The notes under the pieces are model-generated. The model was given only the letters and a program-made list of their open reading frames with translations, made no database searches and had not been told where the DNA came from. A DNA stretch of 64,000 bases from the NCBI RefSeq assembly GCF_000576305.1, contig NZ_BAVZ01000003.1:186001-250000 (forward strand), written 5' to 3'. This document shows positions 54,869-63,433 of the stretch, in pieces; position 1 is the stretch's first letter; every line of letters begins with the position of its first letter. The DNA is from Paenibacillus pini JCM 16418. GTDB lineage: Bacteria; Bacillota; Bacilli; Paenibacillales; Paenibacillaceae. A program made the position numbers and the translations under genes.

Positions 54869-54877
54869 AAGGAGGTG
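54869..54877 (+). promoter_or_regulatory. orphan Shine-Dalgarno in the leader (Stab-SD-like)
   Basis: AAGGAGGTG stands about 100 bases before the LPMO start codon with no ATG/GTG/TTG frame at proper spacing. It resembles the Stab-SD element that binds 30S subunits and protects the cry3A mRNA 5' end. This is inference from pattern and position only. Confidence 0.4.
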
Positions 54878-54974
54878 TTACGTACAAACCATTGTAAATC
54901 TTATAATACAAAATTGTGAAATGATTTTGATTATTAGTGCATTTTTAAAAACCAAATATCTAGGAGGTAATTTT

Positions 54975-56351
54975 ATGATAACTTATACTTTCTCGCGTCA
55001 ATCCATGTTGTATAAATGGCTTATCGCTTCAGGCATGATTGTGGTGGTTATGCTTGGCATGATGCTCATCGCTGAACGTGCTTCCGCTCACGGATATGTT
55101 GATTCACCTGGAGGCCGTGCTTATCTCTGTAAAACTGGAGCCAATACCGATTGCGGTAATATCGTATATGAGCCACAAAGCTTAGAAGCACCTAAGGGCT
55201 TCCCTGCTGCTGGTCCCGCAGATGGTAAAATTGCTAGTGCTGGTGGAGCTTTCCCTAAATTGGACGAGCAATCCGCAACACGTTGGACCAAAGTGAGTAT
55301 GACGCCAGGATCTCATACGTTTAACTGGACTTTAACGGCACGCCATGCAACAACAAGCTGGAAGTATTACATCACTAAACAAGGCTGGAATCCGAATGCA
55401 CCTCTTTCTCGTGATTCCTTCGATCTGACTCCTTTCTGTAACGTAAACTACAATGGAGTACAACCAAACTCTCCTTATACAGACACTTGTAATGTACCAA
55501 GCAGAACAGGCTATCAAGTAATTCTCGCAGTTTGGGAAATCGCTGATACAGCGAATGCATTCTACAATGTCATTGATGTCGATTTCGGTGGTGGCGGTAG
55601 CACTCCTTCCGACACAGCAGCACCAACGGCTCCAGCAAATGCTGTCGTTTCCAACGTGGCTACAACCAGCGCATCACTTAGCTGGGGCGCTTCTACTGAC
55701 AATGTCGGCGTTACAGCTTACAAAATTTACAATGGCTCCACATTAGTCGCTACAACATCTAATGGATCTACATTGAATTATAATGTTACAGGTCTAACAG
55801 CGAATACCGCTTACACCTTTACGGTTAAAGCAGTCGATGCAGCTGGTAATACATCGGCAGCGAGCAATGCGGTTACGTTCACTACAACTGCTGGAACAAC
55901 AACAGACACTACAGCTCCTACTGCTCCATCCGGTTTGCAAGTGAATGGTACTCCCACTTCAACTTCTATTTCTCTAAAATGGAATGCTTCATCCGATAAT
56001 GTAGGGGTGACAGGATACCGTGTATACCGCGGAACAACTCTGACTGGAACGGTTTCTGGAACAACGCTTACGTATTCAGCTACAGGTCTAACAGCGAATA
56101 CAACTTACACATTCACAGTTCGCGCAATTGATGCCGCTGGTAATGAATCTGTAAACAGTAATGCTGTAAGTGCAACAACAGCAGCAGCAACGACAACGCC
56201 AGGCGGTGCATCAGCTTGGGCTCCAAACGTTGCCTATACAACAGGAACTTTGGTTACTTACAATGGTGTAACATATGAATGCCGTCAACCTCACACATCC
56301 ATTGCAGGATGGGAACCATCTAATGTTCCTGCACTCTGGCTTCAAAAGTAA
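54975..56351 (+). CDS. chitin-active LPMO (AA10) with two FN3 and a CBM5/12 domain
   Basis: 458 residues from ATG 54975 (TAGGAGGTAA upstream; the frame extends 18 codons further). A signal peptide of 38 residues cleaves at SA-HGY, leaving His39 as the N-terminal copper ligand; the second ligand is His in [12 protein letters not shown] (about 117). The AA10 domain (39-208) is followed by two fibronectin III domains (about 213-300 and 305-393) and a C-terminal CBM5/12 ([18 protein letters not shown] and [10 protein letters not shown], about 412-458). It cleaves crystalline chitin oxidatively outside the cell. Tandem with a second copy and behind a cre site. Confidence 0.94.
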   Translation: MITYTFSRQSMLYKWLIASGMIVVVMLGMMLIAERASAHGYVDSPGGRAYLCKTGANTDCGNIVYEPQSLEAPKGFPAAGPADGKIASAGGAFPKLDEQSATRWTKVSMTPGSHTFNWTLTARHATTSWKYYITKQGWNPNAPLSRDSFDLTPFCNVNYNGVQPNSPYTDTCNVPSRTGYQVILAVWEIADTANAFYNVIDVDFGGGGSTPSDTAAPTAPANAVVSNVATTSASLSWGASTDNVGVTAYKIYNGSTLVATTSNGSTLNYNVTGLTANTAYTFTVKAVDAAGNTSAASNAVTFTTTAGTTTDTTAPTAPSGLQVNGTPTSTSISLKWNASSDNVGVTGYRVYRGTTLTGTVSGTTLTYSATGLTANTTYTFTVRAIDAAGNESVNSNAVSATTAAATTTPGGASAWAPNVAYTTGTLVTYNGVTYECRQPHTSIAGWEPSNVPALWLQK

Positions 56352-56423
56352 ATGATGTTTGACTAGTTACTAATTGGTTATTATTGCTTGTTATCTATTT
56401 TAAAATAATGTGGAGGTTTACTT

Positions 56424-57800
56424 ATGCTCATTGCACGACATTCCCATCATTCAATGATTAAATGGGTTGCCGCTACTGGCATGATGATCACGATGACTCT
56501 TTGTATGTTCTTAATTGCAGACAAAGTATCTGCACACGGATATATTGAGTCTCCAGGTAGCCGCGGGTACTTGTGCTCGACGGGTAAGAACAAAGACTGT
56601 GGAGCCATTATTTATGAGCCTCAAAGTCTTGAAGCTTACAAAGGATTCCCCGCTGCCGGACCGGCAGACGGAAAGATCGCTAGTGCTGGTGGAGCCTTCC
56701 CTAAGCTAGATGAGCAAACAGCTACTCGCTGGAGCAAGGTGAATATGTCTTCTGGGGTTAACACTTTCAAATGGACTATTGAAGCCAACCATGCTACAAC
56801 GAGCTGGAAGTACTACATTACAAATCAAAATTGGAATCCGAATGCACCTTTAAGCCGGGCACAATTTGATTTGACTCCATTCTGTAACGTACCTTATAAA
56901 GGTAAACAACCTGGTTTTACTTATACGGATACATGTACTGTCCCGAGTAGAACAGGCTATCAAGTTATCTTAGCCGTTTGGGAAATCGCTGACACAGCCA
57001 ATGCATTCTACAATGTCATTGATGCTGACTTCGGTGGTGGTGGCACTACGCCAACCCCAGACACTACTGCACCTACCGCTCCAACGAACTTAACTGCAAC
57101 TAATGTTTCATCATCCGGCGCATCCTTAGCTTGGAATGCAGCAACGGATAATGTTGGTGTAACCGCTTATAAAGTGTATAACGGTTCGACGCTAGTAGCT
57201 ACGACAGCTAACGGTTCTACCCTCAACTATAATGTTACAGGGTTATCTGCTAATACTTCCTATACTTTTACCGTTAAAGCAGTTGATGCTGCTGGCAATT
57301 CTTCCTCAGCTAGCAGTGCAGCAAACTTCACAACGGCAAATATCCCCGTACCATCTACAGACACAACCGCACCAACAGCTCCAACAGGGCTGCAGGTGTC
57401 TGGCGTACCCACTGCAAATTCCATTTCACTACTCTGGAATGCAGCAACGGATAACGTAGCAGTTACTACGTATAAAATTTTCCGTGGTACGATTCTAGCA
57501 GGAAGCGTCTCTGGAACAACATTAAACTATGTTGTCACTGGACTAACTGCAAACACACCTTACACATTCACCGTTCAAGCGGCGGATGCAGCGGGTAACC
57601 AATCCGTGGCGAGTAATGCAGTTAGTGCAACTACCGCAGCTGCAACGACTCCAACGGCATCCCCGTGGGCTGTTAACACAGCTTACACAACAGGAACGTT
57701 AGTGACTTATAATGGTGCGACATATGAGTGCCGTCAGCCTCATACGTCGATTGTTGGCTGGGAGCCTACCAATGTTCCCGCACTATGGGTACTAAAGTAA
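56424..57800 (+). CDS. second chitin-active LPMO (AA10), tandem paralogue
   Basis: 458 residues; ATG behind GGAGG. Same architecture as the gene 72 bp upstream: signal peptide ending before His38 (SA-HGYIESPG), AA10 domain with His in [12 protein letters not shown], two FN3 domains, C-terminal CBM5/12 ([20 protein letters not shown]). The pair differs most in the linkers and FN3 strands, so it is an old duplication kept at full length in both copies, not a recent repeat. Both are probably read from one promoter; the terminator follows at 57811. Confidence 0.94.
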   Translation: MLIARHSHHSMIKWVAATGMMITMTLCMFLIADKVSAHGYIESPGSRGYLCSTGKNKDCGAIIYEPQSLEAYKGFPAAGPADGKIASAGGAFPKLDEQTATRWSKVNMSSGVNTFKWTIEANHATTSWKYYITNQNWNPNAPLSRAQFDLTPFCNVPYKGKQPGFTYTDTCTVPSRTGYQVILAVWEIADTANAFYNVIDADFGGGGTTPTPDTTAPTAPTNLTATNVSSSGASLAWNAATDNVGVTAYKVYNGSTLVATTANGSTLNYNVTGLSANTSYTFTVKAVDAAGNSSSASSAANFTTANIPVPSTDTTAPTAPTGLQVSGVPTANSISLLWNAATDNVAVTTYKIFRGTILAGSVSGTTLNYVVTGLTANTPYTFTVQAADAAGNQSVASNAVSATTAAATTPTASPWAVNTAYTTGTLVTYNGATYECRQPHTSIVGWEPTNVPALWVLK

Positions 57801-57810
57801 GATTGTAAAA

Positions 57811-57852
57811 TAAAAGAGTCCGCTTCCGTTATTCGGAAGCGGACTCTTTGTA
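57811..57852. terminator. terminator between the LPMO pair and the ferredoxin gene
   Basis: GAGTCCGCTTCCG and CGGAAGCGGACTC form a perfect 13-bp stem around TTATT. T-rich flanks on both strands suit termination of both convergent genes. Confidence 0.88.
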
Positions 57853-57879
57853 TAATTTCTTAAAGTTGCAAACGTTATC

Positions 57880-58203
57880 TTATTCTTGAGGACGTTTGCC
57901 TGCATCCATTCCAGACTCGGTTACAGTCATAATAGGCTTAACGCTAAGATCCGAATTCACGCGAACTTGGCAAGACAGACGAATATTAGGTTCATTGAAT
58001 CCTTTAGTTTCCAATATTGTAGCTTCAGCTTCTTCAATCGGACCTGCGTCCCCAGACAATACTTCAACTCGGCATGTCGTACATTTGGCATTTCCGCCAC
58101 AGCGATGTAAAATATCTACGCCATTATCCTCAAGCACTAGTACTAACTTCTGACCTTCTTGAGCTTCAAATGAACCTCTTCCTTCAACCTGTACTGTTAG
58201 CAA
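57880..58203 (-). CDS. 2Fe-2S ferredoxin
   Basis: 107 residues from TTG 58203, six bases after AGAAGGT (an earlier in-frame TTG at 58224 lacks a site). Plant-type [2Fe-2S] fold: the cluster loop CGGNAKCTTC (C-x5-C-x2-C) at about residues 35-44 and the fourth Cys in LSCQV near 75. The C-terminal tail is extended and acidic-basic. It carries single electrons to an unknown partner; no oxidoreductase lies beside it. Monocistronic. Confidence 0.9.
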   Translation of the reverse strand: MLTVQVEGRGSFEAQEGQKLVLVLEDNGVDILHRCGGNAKCTTCRVEVLSGDAGPIEEAEATILETKGFNEPNIRLSCQVRVNSDLSVKPIMTVTESGMDAGKRPQE

Positions 58204-58329
58204 ATGAAATACCTTCTTTCTCAATTTTCTTTTAGAATTACCATCAATTTGTAAGATTTAAATAGCAACTCTTATTATGCGGCCAGCCTGCGTAAAGTTC
58301 AACTCTCTTGAACATCGATTCCAAAATCT

Positions 58330-59730
58330 TTATAGTTCCAAAGATTGCGGTTCTTGTTGAATAACTTGCTTAGGAAGCAACCTTTCAGATAATGCTACAG
58401 CAAGACATAAGATGCAGCAGATTCCAAAGAGTATCCGCATTGGGAAATCATAGGAAGCGACCGATGTAGCTACCATCCCCATATTGCCAACAAATAGCGT
58501 AGCCAACCCAATACCGATGATCTGTCCCAAATAACGTACTAATGCTAATAGACTTCCTGCCAAACTGCTCTTCGAGGCCGGGGCAGCGCTCATAACATCT
58601 GCATTATTCGTAGCAGCAAACAGGCCGATCCCAATACCAAATAATGCGAGCTGAATGGCCATGTACAACACATTAATCTCAGGTGCAAAAACAATAAACA
58701 ACATCGAACATGCACACACATAGGCCCCAGCCTCTATCGGAAATTTACTTCCATAGCGGTCTCTGAATCCTCCGGCAAAAGGAGCAATTACACCCATGAC
58801 TAGCGGCTGAATCATTAATAAAGCACCTGTGATACCCGCTGAATAGCCTAGTTCATTATGTAAATAAAAGGCTAATGGAATAAGCGTTGCGCTCTGAGCC
58901 AAATTGATAATTAAAGAACTCGTGTTGCCAAGCCATACTTTGCGATGTCTAAACAACTCACGATCTATGATCCCATATTGAATGCGACGTCCTTGTATCC
59001 ACAAGATAACTAGAAGCAAGCAACCTAGTATCCCTTCAGACCATGTCCATGTAGAGATTGCTCCTTCCTTCTTCAGTGATTCTGCAGCTAGCATTAGTAA
59101 ACATATACCCGATCCAAGTAGAGCAGTACCTACATAGTCAAAAGGTGTCCTAACACCGTTTCTTTGATTCGTTGGAAACCATTTAAATCCTAAACAGCAA
59201 GCAACAAATGCAATCGGAACGTTAATCCAAAATAGCCAAGTCCAGTCTGCTATTTCAAGTAAAAGGCCGCCTAGTGCCGGACCAGCTAAAGTACCGATTG
59301 ATATAAAGATGGCGTTAATTCCAAGGGCTTTACCACGTTCATGGTCAGGGAAAATCTGTCTCACCATAGCTTGGCTATTTGCCATAATCATCGTTGCCCC
59401 GATGCCTTGTAAACAGCGAGAAATGAGAATCATAGCAAACCCATGAGATAGCGCGATACATAATGAACCGATCCCAAATACGAGAAATCCATAGCTGTAT
59501 ACCTTACGTCGTTCTAATCGATCTGAGAGCTTCCCCATCCATGGCAGTAAAATGACCATGGTGAGCAGATAAATTGTAACTACCCATTGAATATCGGCTA
59601 ATGATACTGAAAATTGTTTAGCCATGATTGGCAAGGAAACGTTCACAATACCAACATCTAATGTAGAGATGAGCGTGCCCATATTTACAATTTGCATGAT
59701 ACCCCATCTATTTTTGTACGAAACAGACAT
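58330..59730 (-). CDS. DHA2-family MFS transporter
   Basis: 466 residues, about 12-14 membrane helices. The DHA2 motif LDVGIVNVSLPIMAKQF (about 24-40), motif A GKLSDRLERRKVY (about 66-78) and helix-5 motif GPALGGLLLE (about 150-159) are present. It is a drug or metabolite exporter with unknown substrate. Compared with the other MFS gene in the window it lacks an adjacent regulator. Start ATG behind AGGAT. Confidence 0.87.
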   Translation of the reverse strand: MSVSYKNRWGIMQIVNMGTLISTLDVGIVNVSLPIMAKQFSVSLADIQWVVTIYLLTMVILLPWMGKLSDRLERRKVYSYGFLVFGIGSLCIALSHGFAMILISRCLQGIGATMIMANSQAMVRQIFPDHERGKALGINAIFISIGTLAGPALGGLLLEIADWTWLFWINVPIAFVACCLGFKWFPTNQRNGVRTPFDYVGTALLGSGICLLMLAAESLKKEGAISTWTWSEGILGCLLLVILWIQGRRIQYGIIDRELFRHRKVWLGNTSSLIINLAQSATLIPLAFYLHNELGYSAGITGALLMIQPLVMGVIAPFAGGFRDRYGSKFPIEAGAYVCACSMLFIVFAPEINVLYMAIQLALFGIGIGLFAATNNADVMSAAPASKSSLAGSLLALVRYLGQIIGIGLATLFVGNMGMVATSVASYDFPMRILFGICCILCLAVALSERLLPKQVIQQEPQSLEL

Positions 59731-59891
59731 GTATGAACGATCCTTTCTGATGCCCGAAGTTTAAAAAACTGTTCGTATAGGCTTATTATATTTAAGCTAC
59801 ATATACTATACTTTGAACCCTTTTTTATTCTATTATAAAGATAAGAAAATTTATATCTTTTTCCACAATAATCAACGAAAGAGGGTGAAAT

Positions 59892-60746
59892 ATGGGACCA
59901 TTTTCGAATGAACTGCTGAAGGATAAAGTCGTTCTGATTACCGGTGGAGGCACAGGTCTTGGACGTTCGATGGGCGAACGATTTCTAGAACTTGGGGCGA
60001 GTCTAGCTATTACAGGTAGACGTGAAGAAGTGCTTAAGGAAACAGCAGACAAATGGATTGCAAGCGGTTACAATGTATTCTATAAAGCATGTGATGTACG
60101 TGATCCCGCGCAAATTCATGAACTAGTGGAAGCCGTTGAAGCTCATTTTGGACGTATCGACGTACTAGTCAATAATGCAGCAGGTAACTTCATAAGTCCA
60201 ACTGAACGTTTGTCGCCTAGAGCCGTGGATGCCGTACTGAATATCGTTCTGCATGGCACGTTCTATATGACTCTTGAAGTTGGAAAAAGGTGGATCGAAC
60301 AACAACACCAAGGTACGATGCTAAATATTGTGACAACGTATGCCTCAACAGGCTCAGGCTTTGTTACACCTTCAGCGGCGGCTAAGGCGGGAGTACTTGC
60401 ATTAACAAGATCACTCGCTGTCGAGTGGGCACCCTATGGCATTCGGCAAGTTGCCATTGCCCCTGGACCTTTTCCAACCGAAGGAGCTTGGTCGCGCCTC
60501 GCTCCTACACCGGAGCTTGAGCAGCAAATGCTTGGTCGTGTTCCGCTGGGTAGAGTTGGGCAACCCGATGAACTCTCAAATTTAGCAGCCTACCTCATTT
60601 CTGATTATTCAGCTTATGTGAATGGCGAGGTTGTGACTATTGATGGCGGAGAATGGTTGCAAGGTGCTGGTCAATTTAATGACCTACGTGAGGTTACATC
60701 CGATCAATGGGACGTACTCGCTAAGATGACAAAACCGCAGAAATAG
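59892..60746 (+). CDS. fadH: 2,4-dienoyl-CoA-reductase-like SDR
   Basis: 284 residues; ATG behind AAAGAGGGTGA. Rossmann SDR with TGGGTGLGRSMG (about 17-28), TGRREEVL after beta-2 and NNAAGNF (about 94-100). The catalytic Tyr position is altered: the segment reads TPSAAAKAGV, keeping Lys but with Ser/Ala where classical SDRs have YxxxK. This matches the 2,4-dienoyl-CoA reductase (DECR/FadH) branch. It acts in oxidation of unsaturated fatty acids and fits the convergent fatty-acid gene cluster. Confidence 0.8.
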   Translation: MGPFSNELLKDKVVLITGGGTGLGRSMGERFLELGASLAITGRREEVLKETADKWIASGYNVFYKACDVRDPAQIHELVEAVEAHFGRIDVLVNNAAGNFISPTERLSPRAVDAVLNIVLHGTFYMTLEVGKRWIEQQHQGTMLNIVTTYASTGSGFVTPSAAAKAGVLALTRSLAVEWAPYGIRQVAIAPGPFPTEGAWSRLAPTPELEQQMLGRVPLGRVGQPDELSNLAAYLISDYSAYVNGEVVTIDGGEWLQGAGQFNDLREVTSDQWDVLAKMTKPQK

Positions 60747-60801
60747 TCCTGTTAAGCGTGCAAGAAATCAACATAACACATGTGCTGATATTTTATATGA
60801 T

Positions 60802-60841
60802 AAAAAAGATGACTGCTGGGTTCTCCAGCAGTCATCTTTAC
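60802..60841. terminator. bidirectional intrinsic terminator
   Basis: AAAGATGACTGCTGG and CCAGCAGTCATCTTT form a perfect 15-bp stem around GTTCT. It serves both the reductase gene and the convergent SCP2 gene. Confidence 0.92.
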
Positions 60842-60889
60842 TTTCTTCCATGTACATTCATGCTCAACCACGTCCATAATTTCTTATAG

Positions 60890-61216
60890 CTATCTCGTAT
60901 ATTTTTTCAAAATTTCTTGTAACTTTAGAGCAAGCCCCATCTTGCCTTCCACTTTCAAAGAGCCTGTCATAAAAGCCATTGTCGCGTTTAACTCATCATT
61001 CAACAACTTCCTAAGATTGTTCTCATTCAAGATTAAGGTGCAGTCTGGTGGAACCACCACCCCTTCTGCCACTTCGACTACGCCCTCCTGAAATGAAACT
61101 TGATAGGCACAGTCATCCTTCACGTTAAACTGATATACCGCATTCAGTGTAGAGATAGGTTCTGGACTAGATTCCATGATGTTTGCAAGCTGCTGAAGCT
61201 CATCCTTTATGGCCAT
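60890..61216 (-). CDS. SCP2 sterol-carrier-domain protein
   Basis: 108 residues from ATG 61216 (AAGGAGG eight bases upstream). One SCP2 domain: YQFNVKDDCAYQVSFQEGVV (about 32-51), CTLILNENNLRKLLNDELNA and TGSLKVEGKMGLALKLQEIL. Such domains bind acyl-CoA or other lipids. Its start overlaps the end of the thioesterase gene by 17 bases, so it is the last gene of the fatty-acid operon. Confidence 0.9.
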   Translation of the reverse strand: MAIKDELQQLANIMESSPEPISTLNAVYQFNVKDDCAYQVSFQEGVVEVAEGVVVPPDCTLILNENNLRKLLNDELNATMAFMTGSLKVEGKMGLALKLQEILKKYTR

Positions 61217-61673
61217 CGGGACTTCCTCCTTTTGAGAGATCATTTGATATTGATTTTTCTAGTACTCGGAACGTTCCAGTACCAAAGGCAAGCAAATCAC
61301 CATTCTCTTTGCGGGCATAAGCCTGAGCCGTTATTAATTTACGAGTTGAATGAATGAGTTCAGCAGTGACAATCACTTTGCCTTCTCCCGTTGGAGCGAC
61401 ATAATTCATATTCAAATGAATGGTGACCACATTGACTTCAGGTCTAGCGAGCATGACTAAGAGTCCCATAGCGGAGTCTACGACTGAAGCATGGACCCCT
61501 CCGTGTAAGATACCAATTAAGTTGAGATGATGAGGCTTAATGTCAACTGAAATGGTAACCTGCTTGTCATTCAGCTCATCGATTTGACACCCCAGGTAGT
61601 CCCAAAAGGTATCTTTCGCAGCTTGTTCCAACCGATCCAAGCTTGGGAAACGATTTGTTTGTTCCGATTCCAT
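61200..61673 (-). CDS. PaaI-family hotdog thioesterase
   Basis: 157 residues from ATG 61673 (AGGGAGG upstream; 10 further codons are open). Hotdog fold with the conserved ILHGGVHASVVDSAMGLLVM (about 58-77), where the His-Gly-Gly turn precedes the central helix, and VTIHLNMNYVAP. It probably hydrolyses short or medium acyl-CoA esters in the fatty-acid pathway encoded here. It lies between the CoA ligase (40 bp) and the SCP2 gene (overlap). Confidence 0.88.
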   Translation of the reverse strand: MESEQTNRFPSLDRLEQAAKDTFWDYLGCQIDELNDKQVTISVDIKPHHLNLIGILHGGVHASVVDSAMGLLVMLARPEVNVVTIHLNMNYVAPTGEGKVIVTAELIHSTRKLITAQAYARKENGDLLAFGTGTFRVLEKSISNDLSKGGSPDGHKG

Positions 61674-61713
61674 ATTTAGGCCCTCCCTTGTGATGATATA
61701 CAATTGAGCTGCG

Positions 61714-63408
61714 CTATATGTCGACTTTGGCTTGATCTACCAACTTCTCTGCTTCCTCATCAATAAGCTTACGGCGTAGAACTTTACCAACAAGCGTTTT
61801 TGGAAGCGTTTCCCTAAATTCATATACTTTAGGTACCTTATAAACAGCAAGACGTTCCTTACAAAAGCTTTTCAAATCGGCCTCCGTCGTAGTGCAGCCC
61901 TTCTTAAGCACGATGTAAGCCTTTACGCTTTCACCACGATATGGATCTACAATACCAGCCACAACAGCCTCTTCAACGTTGGGATGCTCGAAAAGCACTT
62001 CTTCTACCTCACGAGGATAAATATTGTAGCCCCCGGCAATAATCAAATCCTTACGACGGTCGAGGATAAAGAAGAATCCATCCTCATCCATACGTGCTAA
62101 ATCACCAGTAAAGAGCCATCCATCGCGCAAAGATGCTGCTGTATCTTCCGGACGATTCCAGTAGCCTTTCATGACCTGTGGACCCCTCACGACCAGCTCG
62201 CCGATCTCACCAAGCGGCAGTTCCTCCCCTGTTAAAGCATTAACTATTCTAGCTTCGGTGTCAGGAACAGGAATGCCAACGGAGCCACTCTTTCGCTTCT
62301 CCCAAATGTTGTTTACATGAGTGACTGGCGAGGCTTCAGTAAGACCATATCCTTCGATTAATTTCCCGCCTGAAATGCTCTCGAATTTCTCCTGCACTTC
62401 GATAGGCAGAGGCGCAGCTCCGCTCACACATATTTCAATCGAAGATAAATCATATTTTTGTACTTCAGCATGATTAATGATGGCAATATACATGGTAGGA
62501 GCACCTGGGAATATGGTTGGCTTCTGCTCGTCTATTGTCTTCAGTACCTGATTAATTTCAAATCTAGGCAATAAAATAAGTTTACCTGCAATATAGATGG
62601 CCTGATTTAAGAGTACCGTTAGCCCAAATACATGAAAGAAGGGTAACGCGGCTAGGTAACTTTCCTCACCAATCTTCGCTTTGTAGAACCAGAGCTGCGC
62701 CTGGATGGTGTTCGATATTAGATTCATGTGCGTAAGCATTACACCTTTGGCAAAACCTGTCGTGCCTCCAGTGTATTGGATAAGTGCGATATCCTCTAAC
62801 GCATTAATCTTAACTTCACACGGTTCTTCAGATGATTGAGCAATCATCTTTTTGAAAGAGAGTACCTTATGGCTATATATGACTTTTGCACTCATACCAT
62901 CTTTCTTGGCTTTGATCGGATAGAGTAAATTTTTGGGAAAAGGAAGATAATCTTGCATTCCAGTTACAATCGTATACTCAAGCGGGTGTTTCTCCATCGC
63001 TTTGTTGACCCGGTTAACCAGTGCATCCATTGTAATAATCATACGAACGCCTGCATCGGTCAATTGATGCTCAATTTCCCTAGGTACATACAGCGGATTC
63101 GTCATCACAACCACACCACCCGCGAGTAGCGTCCCATAATAAGCAATGATGCCCTGAGGACAATTAGGAAGCATGATGGCAACCCGCTCACCCTTGCGAA
63201 TACCCAGCCGAAGCAGGGCATTCGCAAAACGGTAAACGGATTTTAACAACGAGCTGTACGATATTTCCTTACCCATAAAGTCTAGTACCGTATGATCTGG
63301 ATAGGCTGCGGCTGAATCGACGAGGAACTTCGCCAGATTCTGATTCGGATAATCGTACGTATGTGGGACCTCATGAGGATAATCATTTAACCAAGGTTTG
63401 TTCGGCAT
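61714..63408 (-). CDS. fadD: long-chain fatty-acid CoA ligase
   Basis: 564 residues from ATG 63408 (GGGGTG upstream; TTG 63411 directly precedes). ANL-family enzyme: P-loop-like YTGGTTGFAKGVMLTH (about 212-227), GYGLTEASP (about 350-358), GWLFTGDLARMDEDGFFFI, and the hinge DRRKDLIIAGGYNIYPREVE near 450-469 with the catalytic Lys near the C-terminus (KTLVGKVLRRK). It activates fatty acids for beta-oxidation. It follows the acyl-CoA dehydrogenase gene by about 25 bp in one operon. Confidence 0.93.
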   Translation of the reverse strand: MPNKPWLNDYPHEVPHTYDYPNQNLAKFLVDSAAAYPDHTVLDFMGKEISYSSLLKSVYRFANALLRLGIRKGERVAIMLPNCPQGIIAYYGTLLAGGVVVMTNPLYVPREIEHQLTDAGVRMIITMDALVNRVNKAMEKHPLEYTIVTGMQDYLPFPKNLLYPIKAKKDGMSAKVIYSHKVLSFKKMIAQSSEEPCEVKINALEDIALIQYTGGTTGFAKGVMLTHMNLISNTIQAQLWFYKAKIGEESYLAALPFFHVFGLTVLLNQAIYIAGKLILLPRFEINQVLKTIDEQKPTIFPGAPTMYIAIINHAEVQKYDLSSIEICVSGAAPLPIEVQEKFESISGGKLIEGYGLTEASPVTHVNNIWEKRKSGSVGIPVPDTEARIVNALTGEELPLGEIGELVVRGPQVMKGYWNRPEDTAASLRDGWLFTGDLARMDEDGFFFILDRRKDLIIAGGYNIYPREVEEVLFEHPNVEEAVVAGIVDPYRGESVKAYIVLKKGCTTTEADLKSFCKERLAVYKVPKVYEFRETLPKTLVGKVLRRKLIDEEAEKLVDQAKVDI

Positions 63409-63433
63409 CAAGACACCCCAATCTAACGAATAA

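Larger units (their letters stand above)
54370..54974. promoter_or_regulatory. long regulatory region of the LPMO gene pair
   Basis: 605 bases with no gene. It carries a near-perfect CcpA (cre) site at 54758-54772 and, after the presumed transcription start, an SD-like AAGGAGGTG at 54869-54877 that precedes no reading frame. A small GC-rich hairpin (AAGGCCCGA...TCGGCTT, about 54820-54842) lies in the leader. The first 380 bases are A+T-rich and featureless by eye. Confidence 0.6.
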
